Shown here piece by piece: positions 1-6,650 of a stretch of DNA of 18,789 bases (position 1 is its first letter; each line of letters begins with the position of its first letter). This DNA comes from Baffinella frigidus (Eukaryota; Cryptophyceae; Cryptomonadales; Baffinellaceae). The stretch is taken from NCBI GenBank assembly GCA_026770585.1, contig MU646483.1, positions 312,887 through 331,675 on the forward strand. Reading direction: 5' to 3'. The notes beneath the pieces were generated by a model. It saw only the letters and a list, made by a program, of their open reading frames with translations, was not told the DNA's origin and ran no database searches. A program made the translations under genes and the position numbers.

Positions 1-22
1 GGGGGGGGGGGGGGGGGGGGGG
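1..22. repeat. poly-G homopolymer at window edge
   Basis: Twenty-two consecutive G at the very start. It may be a real G tract, but a homopolymer at a contig edge is also a common sequencing or assembly artefact. Confidence 0.9.
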
Positions 23-176
23 CTATGGTAAAGCTATGCGGAGGCTCAGATAGCGGCATCCACCTCGTAAGATAACACAGCAATGTTGTGAGGTTCCGAG
101 TGGTGAATCGTGGTACTGGTATTGGTTGTCAGGAGGAACCCCAACCGAAACGAAGCAATCGTTTCTGCCGACCCCT

Positions 177-317
177 CCTAAACCCTAAACCCTAAACCCT
201 AAACCCTAAACTCGAACTCCTAAACCCTAAACCCTAAACCCTAAACCCTAAACCCTAAACCTTAAACCCTAAACCCTAAACCCTAAACCCTAAACACTAA
301 ACACTAAACCCTGAACC
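177..317. repeat. CCCTAAA telomere-type repeat array
   Basis: About 19 heptamers of CCCTAAA with a few variants (CCTTAAA, CACTAAA, CCCTGAA, and one interruption ACTCGAACTC near 211). This is the C-rich strand of the TTTAGGG repeat known from plants and many algae. C-rich on the plus strand at the left side is the orientation expected for a left chromosome end. However, about 155 bp of non-telomeric sequence plus poly-G lies outside it, so it may be subtelomeric or interstitial. Confidence 0.92.
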
Positions 318-580
318 CTGGAAAGCAGGGTTGCGGAAACATCTGGCCATGCAATCGTGAGACGGCCATTCTAGGAACCCTAAACCCTGAACCGAAACGC
401 CCTTGCGGCAGGGCTCGCGTACCCCCCTTGAATCCAAGCACGTGGGCTCCGAGGGTTTCGCCCAACGAACCCCTCGAAGCCCACGTGTGGAACCTGAAGC
501 GAAACCTGTTTTCGGCAGGGCTGCGGAGGCACCTCACCATGTCGCCGTCGCCCGGAAGGTCGCCAGGTGGCCTGCCCTTC
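318..580. other. gene-free subtelomeric spacer with short duplications
   Basis: No convincing coding region. A ~28 bp segment beginning GCAGGGTTGCGGA (324-351) recurs imperfectly at 514-541, and part of it again near 403-417. A short CCCTAAACCCTGAACC stretch lies at 379-394. The phrase CCCTCGAAGCCCA (about 471-483) recurs near 10056, linking this spacer to the second repeat collage. Confidence 0.5.
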
Positions 581-719
581 CCACTTAGCAGCCACCGGGC
601 ACTTCACGGATACAGTCCGTCTAAACCATATCTACTAGAATCTTATCCATTGCCCTCTAACCTAACCGGAATTTCACTTTGAATTCAAGGTGAAAAGGTC
701 CTCGGTTGCTGCTGAGTGG
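581..719 (+). mobile_element. inverted-repeat element family G, copy 1
   Basis: It starts CCACTTAGCAGCCACC and ends with the near-inverse GGTTGCTGCTGAGTGG. Inside is a palindromic TCACTTTGAATTCAAGGTGA. It is homologous along its length to 10892-11034 and shares termini and internal blocks with 11930-12068. It has no coding capacity, so it looks like a MITE (miniature inverted-repeat transposable element). Confidence 0.7.
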
Positions 720-789
720 CACACAAGACGGTCATTGGCCTTGTCTTAAATGTTGGTTTTGAGTTCGCGTCCAGTATTTGTACGAGCAT

Positions 790-828
790 TCGTCACGTCC
801 CCGGGGCTTTAACCCCCGGAGACGTGAC
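790..828. repeat. GC-rich hairpin (CGTCACGTC ... GACGTGACG)
   Basis: The arms CGTCACGTC and GACGTGACG enclose a second GC-rich pairing, CCCCGGGG with CCCCCGG. A matching but weaker hairpin lies at 11102-11140, in the same position relative to a family G element. Confidence 0.65.
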
Positions 829-939
829 GATTGCTACACAATGCAAAGACGACCTTCTAAAAGAGAACTTTAAGAAAAGGCCGATTGTAGTCTGGTGCGG
901 TTCGCAACAACCTGTGTGCAACGAACCCTGTTTGGGGTT

Positions 940-977
940 GGTAAACCTAAACCTTAACCCTAAACCCTAAACCCTGG
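940..977. repeat. short interstitial CCCTAAA tract
   Basis: Degenerate to perfect CCCTAAA heptamers, ending in AAACCCTGG like the end of the main array. Orientation is the same as 177-317. Confidence 0.8.
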
Positions 978-1058
978 ATTGTCGTCAGGCCACCCTTCAG
1001 CGAAGGATGCGGCCGGGTGGCAAAGGGCAAAGGGTACCGACCCCCCCCCACATCAACC

Positions 1059-1095
1059 CGATCTCATCCCGACATCAACCCGATCTCATGTGGAA
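1059..1095. repeat. 22 bp direct repeat
   Basis: The unit ACATCAACCCGATCTCATCC plus CG occurs nearly twice in tandem. The second copy runs into the left arm of the inverted-repeat element at 1082. Confidence 0.7.
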
Positions 1096-1227
1096 AGTCT
1101 TATAAATTATAAAATTGTTTCAATGAAAATTACTACACTTTTTTTTAATACTGCTGTTAAAGATTGTTCTGTGCAGTAACTTTCATTGAACCAAATTTAT
1201 AATGTATGCGACTTTCCATGTACGATC
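1082..1227. mobile_element. AT-rich inverted-repeat element (family L)
   Basis: Arms of about 55 bp: GATC-n6-GGAAAGTC-n6-ATTATAAA-n-TTG-n-TTCAATGAAA on the left pairs with its inverse, which ends ACTTTCCATGTACGATC at 1227. There is no coding capacity. The inner phrase ATGAAAATTACTACAC recurs at about 11148-11163. Probably a MITE. Confidence 0.65.
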
Positions 1228-1286
1228 TTTCTTCTTCTGTATTATCACTCTCGAGCCTCGTTTCACAACTGGATGATTTCGGCGAG

Positions 1287-1526
1287 GTTTAGGGTGCATG
1301 GTGTAGGGTGTAGGGTGAAGGGTGAAGGGTTTAGGGTGAAGGGTGAAGGGTTTAGGGTGAAGGGTGAAGGGTGAAGGCTGTAGGGTGCAAGATGTAGGGC
1401 GTAGGGTGTAAGATGTAGGGTGGAGGGTGGAGGGTGGAGGGTGGAGGGTGGAGGGTGAAGGGTGCAGGGTGCAGGGTGCAGGGTGCAGGGTGCAGGGTGC
1501 AGGGTGCAGGGTGCAGGGTGCAGGGT
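1287..1526. repeat. degenerate G-rich heptamer array (TNNAGGG)
   Basis: About 34 heptamers of the form TNNAGGG, sorted into blocks. TTTAGGG, TGTAGGG and TGAAGGG come first, then about six TGGAGGG (1421-1456), then about ten TGCAGGG (1461-1524). The heptamer period and AGGG core match the telomere repeat, but the G-rich strand is on the plus strand, opposite to 177-317. Open reading frames crossing it are by-products of its low complexity. Confidence 0.85.
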
Positions 1527-2052
1527 TGGTCGGTCGTGTCGACGCCTTCAACTGGACGTTGGCAAACCGACCCCACCCCCAAACCCCAAACCAAGCAACC
1601 CGCAACTCGTAGCCACCCGCAACCCCTCGACCCCACTGTGACGGAGGCGTCGCACAGGCAAGGGGTACCGACCCCACACCGTGTCAGGATCAGAGTAGGA
1701 TGAAACCGCCCAAGGTCTCTTTTTCGCCAGACCTTGGAGCCGTTCCCTTCCCGTTTACTCAACTCGTTAACCCAATTGCTGACAGGGGCCGCGCTCCAGA
1801 AATTATACCATGCGCGAGGTTACTTCAATCTCATCCTGGTACCAAGTTGAGCATTTGTGTAGGCAAGACTTTATATGTTCGGTTTTAAATAGGCCCCCTT
1901 AGCATTCTCGAGTGGCTAGGGTCACGCGCTCTACACTTCTAACCGATGGGATGTATTGGGTACCCATAACATCGCGAAATCCTGGGTGTCACAGAGCGGA
2001 GTCCAGCCGATCGCGACTTGTAACTCTCTTCGTGTCCCGTAATCCTTTTTCA
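1527..2052. other. gene-free interval
   Basis: No supportable coding region, RNA gene or element. A phrase GGGTACCGACCCC at about 1662-1674 resembles one at 1033-1046. Confidence 0.4.
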
Positions 2053-2341
2053 CAGATTTGCGTGGGACTTGGAGCCATTGCTGTGCTTATCTCGCGTGCC
2101 GCTGCCGAGCGAAGACGGGACACAATTTTCAAAGGGGTTTAGAAACTTTCCCCTGAATCGTGAAGGAACGGGCTTTTAACGTCCCTTTAAAATGAAAAAA
2201 CTGCGACCGGATTTCCGGTTCTGGCTTTTGATTTCGTGCTAAACTCGCTCGACAGCGGAAGGGGATTAAAACGCCCGGGGTTGTACCAGAAATTCTTTAG
2301 ATGGACGCAACGCGAAGTAGAACGTATTGAGGGCTGGAACT
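2053..2341. repeat. dispersed repeat M, copy 1
   Basis: Two blocks are shared with 10103-10232: CAGATTTGCGTG...GGAGCCATT near the left end, and GGGGTTGTACCAGAAAT...GATGGACGC (2278-2310) near the right end. The middle differs in length. There is no visible coding capacity. Confidence 0.55.
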
Positions 2342-2364
2342 AACTGAGGACTCGTGTTCCAGCC
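2332..2364. repeat. perfect 9 bp hairpin
   Basis: GGCTGGAAC (2332-2340) pairs with GTTCCAGCC (2356-2364) across a 15 nt loop. There is no run of T after it, so no terminator role is implied. Confidence 0.6.
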
Positions 2365-2473
2365 GCGATGCAGGACCACTCGAGCTTGCCCGTAGGCTCG
2401 CGTATGAACTTCGGGGAAAGCTTCGGGACTACCGCGTTGCTTGATGCCAGACGGTGCTTGCCCCTCCCTCCAA

Positions 2474-2616
2474 ATTGTTGTTGTTGTGTTGTTGTGTTGT
2501 TGTGTTGGTGTTATTCCTCCTCTTCTTCTTCTTCTTCTTCTTCTTCGTGTTCTGCTTCTTGTTCTTGTTCTTCTTCTTGTTCTTATTCTTGTTCTTCCTC
2601 TTCTTCTTCTTCTTGA
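2474..2616. repeat. TTG/TGTTG and TTC microsatellite
   Basis: A TTGTTG/TGTTG stretch is followed by a long TTC/CTT tract with interruptions. Frames across it translate to poly-Ser, poly-Leu or poly-Phe and are not genes. Confidence 0.9.
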
Positions 2617-2743
2617 CGGAAACCCCCGAGCCCGAAGTGTGGATAGGGTATATATGTGTTAGTTCAGAACACGATCGTGTTCAACCCATGGATTCGGACG
2701 CCCCCCCCCCACCCCCAAACCTTAGGGGTGGTCGCGGGCTCCT

Positions 2744-2863
2744 ACAGGGGTACCTCGCTCATAAGAAACCGCCCCCCCGAAGGACTCTACAGTAGGCCTA
2801 GGTCTAGGGCCCTATGGTGTTCCTAAGGGGGTGGGCAGTTTCTTATGAGCGAGGTACCCCTGT
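2744..2863 (+). mobile_element. family A hairpin element, copy A1
   Basis: It starts ACAGGGGTACCTCGCTCATA and ends with the inverse TATGAGCGAGGTACCCCTGT. The arms continue as AGAAACCGCCCCCC against GGGGGTGGGCAGTTTCT. The core is of the CTACAGTAGG...CCCTATGG type, in the forward orientation. The left flank is TA; the right flank is degenerate (GG). This is typical non-autonomous inverted-repeat element structure with no protein. Confidence 0.85.
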
Positions 2864-3052
2864 GGAGCCCTTACGTTTCGTCTCGCCTTGCCCCCTGACG
2901 TGTAGCAGTCGCAATTGACAGTTTATTAAACCTGGCTTTCCCGCACACACATCGGGCTGCAAAGGGATTTTCCGGCAGGAAATGCCCGAGTTTCCGTTAC
3001 CTTATCTGCAGGAACCCCCCTATGCCCCTACGGGTTGCCTACCGTGGGTCGT

Positions 3053-3319
3053 ATGTCTCAACGCTTATGGGTTATTGACGAATGCCTTGAAACTCCTGTG
3101 TGGCCAGGTACAACGTGTCCACCATCAAAACCTCCGCTCCCGATGTCTCCAACGCGTCGCCCTTCGATTGATCTGCCTTTTGCATCACGCGAGGCTTTGA
3201 GGACGGAGTTCTGCAAGGGCCCGCCTCGGGCGGGAGAACAAGTCATTTATGTAGACATTAGACATGAGCCTATTTCGGGGGAAACCTCTCTCAAGAGGAT
3301 CCCCTTACGGGTGGAATAA
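3053..3319 (+). CDS. possible short coding region or gene remnant, unknown
   Basis: An 88-codon frame from an ATG to TAA at 3317-3319. Its C-terminal half (a stretch reading YVDIRHEPISGETSLKRIPL) has an ordinary amino-acid mix, unlike the low-complexity frames nearby. Third-position GC is not raised as it is in the gene islands, the N-terminal half is Pro-rich and unconvincing, and no family is recognised. It lies between a family A element and dispersed repeat F. It could be a decayed exon or chance. Confidence 0.22.
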   Translation: MSQRLWVIDECLETPVWPGTTCPPSKPPLPMSPTRRPSIDLPFASREALRTEFCKGPPRAGEQVIYVDIRHEPISGETSLKRIPLRVE

Positions 3320-3401
3320 AGTACAGGCATTCTGAGAGGCTGGGAGTAATAAAGAAGAAGAAATGTAATTTGCTGGGCGCGCCTCGGGACGCGACCAGCC
3401 A

Positions 3402-3557
3402 CACGGTGGACTACGAACCTTTTATCAAAAGTCAACTTACCTGAAGATGAAAGTCAACTTACCTGAAGATAAATTAACTTAAGGATTTTCTAATGCAAAT
3501 TGGTCACGTAACACCCCGGAATCCGGGGTCAACGAAACCCTCGTAGCCCGCCGAGTG
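3402..3557. repeat. dispersed repeat F, copy 1
   Basis: Homologous to 9943-10076. Shared phrases in order are a CACACGGTGGACTACGAACC-like start, ATCAAAAGTCAACTTACC, TTAACTT..AAGGATTTTCTA, GGTCACG and GAAACCCTCG.AGCCC.CCGAGTGG. This copy has an extra ~22 bp tandem unit (GAAGATGAAAGTCAACTTACC), giving two copies of AAAGTCAACTT (3428-3438 and 3450-3460). Confidence 0.7.
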
Positions 3558-3559
3558 GA

Positions 3560-3660
3560 TCCCTTAAGTGGCGAGCCGGTCAAAATTCACCGCCAAGAGG
3601 TCCCAGGCAGGTCCTAGGGCCCTACGGTATGGTGTATGAGCCTACTCGCCACTTAAGGGA
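3560..3660 (+). mobile_element. family C hairpin element, copy C1
   Basis: The termini TCCCTTAAGTGGCGAG and CTCGCCACTTAAGGGA form a perfect 16 bp inverted repeat. The core GGCAGGTCCTAGGGCCCTACG resembles the core of families A and B. There is no coding capacity. Confidence 0.85.
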
Positions 3661-3747
3661 TAAACGAGGAAACGAGTCGGGGCAAGATTGTGGGAGTATC
3701 CCTTGATTCACAGCGAGAAAACTCTTAAAGCTGTCGCTCTCTTGCGT

Positions 3748-3866
3748 ACAGGGGTACCTCGCCCATAGGAAAGCGCTCCCCCCCTAGGACCACCACGGGA
3801 CCCTAGGCATGGCCCTTCTGTAGGGTCCTTGGGGGAGGCGGTTTCTCATGAGTGAGGTGCCCCTGT
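3748..3866 (-). mobile_element. family A hairpin element, copy A2
   Basis: ACAGGGGTACCTCGCCCATA...CATGAGTGAGGTGCCCCTGT, with TA on both sides. The core is reversed relative to A1 (GGACCACCACGGGACC...CTGTAGGGTCC). The left arm has AAAGCGCT against GGCGGTTT on the right, so the arms have diverged. Confidence 0.85.
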
Positions 3867-3937
3867 ACAGGTCACTCACAGAGAGAAAAGAGACAAGACT
3901 CTACAAGCTATGTACCACTCTGCAGTGGTGGCTGCAG

Positions 3938-3978
3938 TCGTCTCTCTCTCTCTCCTCTCCTCTCTCTCCTCTCTCCCA
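3938..3978. repeat. CT-rich microsatellite
   Basis: A (TC)n/(TCC)n tract between copies A2 and A3. Confidence 0.8.
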
Positions 3979-4013
3979 CTGCGCAGACTAGAGTCCCGCG
4001 CCTGTTGGCCAAT

Positions 4014-4134
4014 ACAGGGGTACCTCGCTCATAAGAAACCAAGCCCCCTCTAGGACCCTACAGTAGGCATATGTCTAGGCCCCTACGGTGGTCCTAGGGG
4101 GGGGGGCGGTTTCTTATGAGCGAGGTACCCCTGT
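4014..4134 (+). mobile_element. family A hairpin element, copy A3
   Basis: Full-length arms with ACAGGGGTACCTCGCTCATA at the left and the exact inverse at the right, TA-flanked, forward core. The following sequence (about 4135-4160) repeats the sequence that follows A2 near 3906 (AAGCTATGTACCACTCTGCA). The host DNA around A2/A3 was therefore itself duplicated. Confidence 0.88.
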
Positions 4135-4248
4135 ACAAGCTATGTACCACTCTGCAGTAGTGGCTCGTGCGCAGACGCACGCTACAGCTGTAGTCTAGGC
4201 AGAGCTGGCGGGTCCCTCGTCCGGACAGAGAAGAGAGAGCGAACGGTG

Positions 4249-4349
4249 TCCCTTAAGTGGCGAGTAGGCCCATACGCCCTACCGTAGGGCCCTAGGACCT
4301 GCCTAGGACCTCTTGGCAGTCAAATTTGACTGCCTCGCCACTGAAGGGG
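4249..4349 (-). mobile_element. family C hairpin element, copy C2 (inverted)
   Basis: It begins TCCCTTAAGTGGCGAGTAGG and ends GCCTCGCCACTGAAGGGG. The core is the reverse complement of the C1 core (CCGTAGGGCCCTAGGACCTG). A TCAAATTTGA palindrome lies near the right end. TA follows on the right. Confidence 0.82.
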
Positions 4350-4471
4350 TATATTAAAGTGTTTATTGAAATGGCGTTTGCGAAAGAGACATTCAATCCT
4401 CCCGTGTCCCGAGGCAAGCACAGGGCCCGCCCACTGACTCCGAGGCGGGGCCGTGCGGTGTCAGTCCGAGT

Positions 4472-4592
4472 ACAGGGGTACCTCGCTCATAAGACCCCCC
4501 CCCCCCCCTAGCACCCTACAGTAGGACCATGCCTAGGGTCCTATGGTGGTCCTAGGGGGGGGGGCGGTTTCTTATGAGCGAGGTACCCCTGT
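4472..4592 (+). mobile_element. family A hairpin element, copy A4
   Basis: Forward core (CCTACAGTAGGACC...GGTCCTATGGTGG), TA on both sides, long C and G tracts next to the core. Confidence 0.88.
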
Positions 4593-4628
4593 AGTGTTGT
4601 AGTTAGTACGAGGCGCGTCCAGCGCGCG

Positions 4629-4775
4629 ATGAGGATGATGAAGAAGAAGAAGAAGAAGAAGAAGAAGAAGAAGAAGAAGAAGACGGCGACGCAGAAGAAG
4701 ACGAAGACGACAAAGAAGAAGATGGCGGAAGCTAGTCGAAGAGGAAGACGAAGAAGAAGAAGAAGCAGAAGACGG
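4629..4775. repeat. AAG trinucleotide repeat
   Basis: A pure (AAG)n block at 4639-4682, then interrupted GAA/GAC triplets to about 4775. It lies immediately 3' of the minus-strand gene's stop codon, so it may be transcribed as a CUU-rich 3' UTR. The poly-Lys reading frame on the plus strand is an artefact. Confidence 0.88.
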
Positions 4776-4778
4776 AAG

Positions 4779-6084
4779 CTAGTTAGCGACGAGGCGGGGG
4801 TTGGCGCTCCAGGCCTTGAGCGCATCGCTCTGGTTGAAAAGGGCCTTGGCCTGCACCTCGTCGCCGTACGGCTTCCCAGTCATCGGGTCCTTGATGCGCA
4901 GGTCCAAGTTCTCGGCCACGGACTTGGCGCACGTCGGCATGTCGAGCTCGGGGTTGAGCATGGCCGTGGCGTGGAGGTAGTGCCGCGCGAGCTCCTGCCC
5001 CGCGTGGAAGAGGTGGGTCCCGAACGCCGCGATCGTCTTCTTGGACACCTTGGAGCGGTTGGCCTGGGAGTTCTCCTCACCGCGCCCGAGCAGCACGCAC
5101 TCTCCCATCGACTTGCACCCCGAGGGGCGCATGCAGCCGTAGAGCGTCTTGTCAGCGAGGCAGAGGATCAAGGGGATCTTCTTGCGCTGCCCCTCGTCGT
5201 CTGCCTCCGTCTCCAGCTGGGCCCGCATCTCCTGCGGACCAAACAGATCAAGACCCTCTTCACCGAACCGACCATCATAGCTTTGAAACCTGCCGCCTGA
5301 ATGCGCGTGCGCTACACCCCTTCGCCTGGAACCAGGGGAAACGGCGGCGCACCAAGTCAAAGGCAGCCCCAACAGCCGTGACGCGCGGCGCGCGGCGCGC
5401 TGCGCGTCGCTCTGCGCCGCGCCACACGCCGCGCCACACGCCGCGCAAGGCGAGCGCCTTCACGTGGTCTCGCAGCAAGAGATCCCTCCGACGACGGGGG
5501 GTGGTGGTGGTGGGTGGGGAGCTAACCAGGTGGCGCTTCTTGGACTTGTCGCGCAGCTGTTGGTTTTCCATGACGTAGCCCGCGTGGTCCTTCTTGTGCT
5601 TCGCCTTGGCCTCCAGAAGGTTCGTGAGGTAGTCGGAGATGGCGGCGCAGTACACGAGGTTGATGGGCCGAGGCCCGCTGGCGAGGACGCGCAGCTTGCC
5701 AGCTGCGGTAAGAACCACGCCTCTCTTGCTCGGGGAGCCCTTCTTGGTACGAAGCGTGCCGGTGAAAAAAACCGCCAGGTCGGTGAAGTTGGGGTCCGAT
5801 CGGTCCTGGTCGCGGATGATCTCGAGCGCCGCGGTGGTCTCCTCGAGAGCGGCTGCCTTTTGGAAGGGCGCGTTCTCCGAATGCGCGATGCTCGAATACG
5901 CCGATGCGAAGGTCCCTGAGGGCCCTTGCTTCACCAGTGCCTCAACGTCGGCGTTCGTGAGGACGAAGTTCACAAGCGTGGCCCGGATGGCGACGGGGAG
6001 GTCCCGCTGCCCTCCTCCGACGCGCGGGACCGGCACAGTCTCCACGGCCTGGCGGAGGTCCGCCTGGGTTGGGCTCTTCAACAT
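4779..6084 (-). CDS. two-exon gene, unknown protein of ~336 aa
   Basis: No family is recognised. The model is exon 1 6084-5527 (186 codons) and exon 2 5231-4779, with a 295 bp GT-AG intron. The donor is CACCTG|GTTAGC and the acceptor GGTCCGCAG|GAGATG, both in phase 0, joining cleanly as ...KKRHL then EMRAQ.... This explains why one open frame dies around 5275 while another takes over. The start chosen is the ATG at 6084 (MLKSPTQADLR); the frame stays open upstream to 6219, but there codon usage looks non-coding. The protein is soluble-looking, Lys/Ala-rich and has no membrane segment. Exon 2 has four Cys spaced C-x8-C-x5-C-x5-C just after the hydrophobic IPLIL, possibly metal-binding. The intron contains GC-rich CACACGCCGCGC tandem units. 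Codons are strongly GC-ending in both exons, supporting real coding. Confidence 0.68.
5232..5526 (-). other. intron of the minus-strand gene
   Basis: Inferred GT-AG intron in phase 0. It holds CGCG-rich simple sequence (about 5380-5450) and (GTG)n-like triplets near the donor. Its acceptor is preceded by a moderately pyrimidine-rich CTTGATCTGTTTGGTCC. Confidence 0.6.
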
Positions 6085-6392
6085 GTCGTGTCGCGAAAAA
6101 GTTTCGCTGTGAGAGTTTCCCAAACCTTCTTTTCTCTCGCCTTTTACAGGCTTTTGGGGGCGCACAAAGGTTGCGAACCAAGCTTGGTGCGTCAGTGGCT
6201 CCAAGGTTTGGCGAACCAAGCTTCTTTCGCCCCATTGTCATCTCTCGCGAGTGACTATTTCGCCACCTCCAGGTCTGTGGCGTTGATTGCCAGGTTCCGC
6301 TCTCACGGGATCCGGTGCGGACCACCACCACTCCTCGCTGCGGCGATTCCGGGCTCTCCCCCCGGATCTCCTTTGTCGAAATCGTTGAGATT

Positions 6393-6415
6393 CAAAAGTG
6401 GTTCTCACCACTTTG
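6393..6415. promoter_or_regulatory. hairpin AAAGTGG-n6-CCACTTT upstream of the divergent genes
   Basis: AAAGTGG (6395-6401) pairs with CCACTTT (6408-6414) around TTCTCA. A close copy with an 8 bp stem lies at 17069-17090, about 65 bp before the start of the other plus-strand gene. Confidence 0.45.
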
Positions 6416-6426
6416 CAAAAGTCTTT

Positions 6427-6543
6427 AAGTTGACTTTACTCGATCGTGCACAAAGTTGACTTTACACCAAGTTGACTTTACACATTGTGCACAAAGTTGA
6501 CTTTCAAACCAAGTTGACTTTGGCAAACATTTTAGTTGACTAA
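6427..6543. promoter_or_regulatory. array of five AAGTTGACTTT motifs in the divergent intergenic region
   Basis: Perfect copies at 6427-6437, 6453-6463, 6469-6479, 6494-6504 and 6511-6521, and a degenerate TAGTTGACTAA at 6533-6543. Copies 2-3 and 4-5 belong to a 41 bp unit (starting GTGCACAAAGTTGACTTT) present twice in tandem. The motif is a near-dyad (AAGT-TG-ACTT). The array lies between the minus-strand start (6084) and the plus-strand start (6651). It is probably a cis-regulatory array; which gene it serves is inference. The core TTGACT matches the W-box recognised by plant WRKY proteins, but whether this organism has WRKYs is unknown. Confidence 0.6.
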
Positions 6544-6650
6544 ACCCGTTAGTGGAAGTTGCCTCAAAAGAACGAGCTGAAAACCCTCTAGACCTGGCTC
6601 CGCTGAAAAGGAAAAGCGACTGGGCATCCAGGTTCAACGAAATCAGGACG

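Noticed and set aside
1183-1762. Open frames of repeated CTLHPAP or CRVQGAG peptides
   Set aside because: They are translations of the heptamer array. A 7 bp period gives open frames in all phases without coding function.
2332-2364. Hairpin as a transcription terminator
   Set aside because: It lacks a following T run, and the genome is eukaryotic, so intrinsic termination is not expected.
2368-2795. Poly-Ser, poly-Leu and poly-Phe frames
   Set aside because: They are translations of the TTG/TTC microsatellite running into family A copy A1.
4629-5300. Long plus-strand frame starting with poly-Lys
   Set aside because: It begins in the AAG microsatellite and then runs antisense to exon 2 of the minus-strand gene. 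The minus-strand reading has the natural composition and clean splice sites.
5378-6459. Several plus-strand frames of 66-177 codons
   Set aside because: They are antisense to exon 1, the intron and the upstream region of the minus-strand gene. Their composition is Arg/Ser-rich, as expected from a mirror frame of a GC-rich gene.
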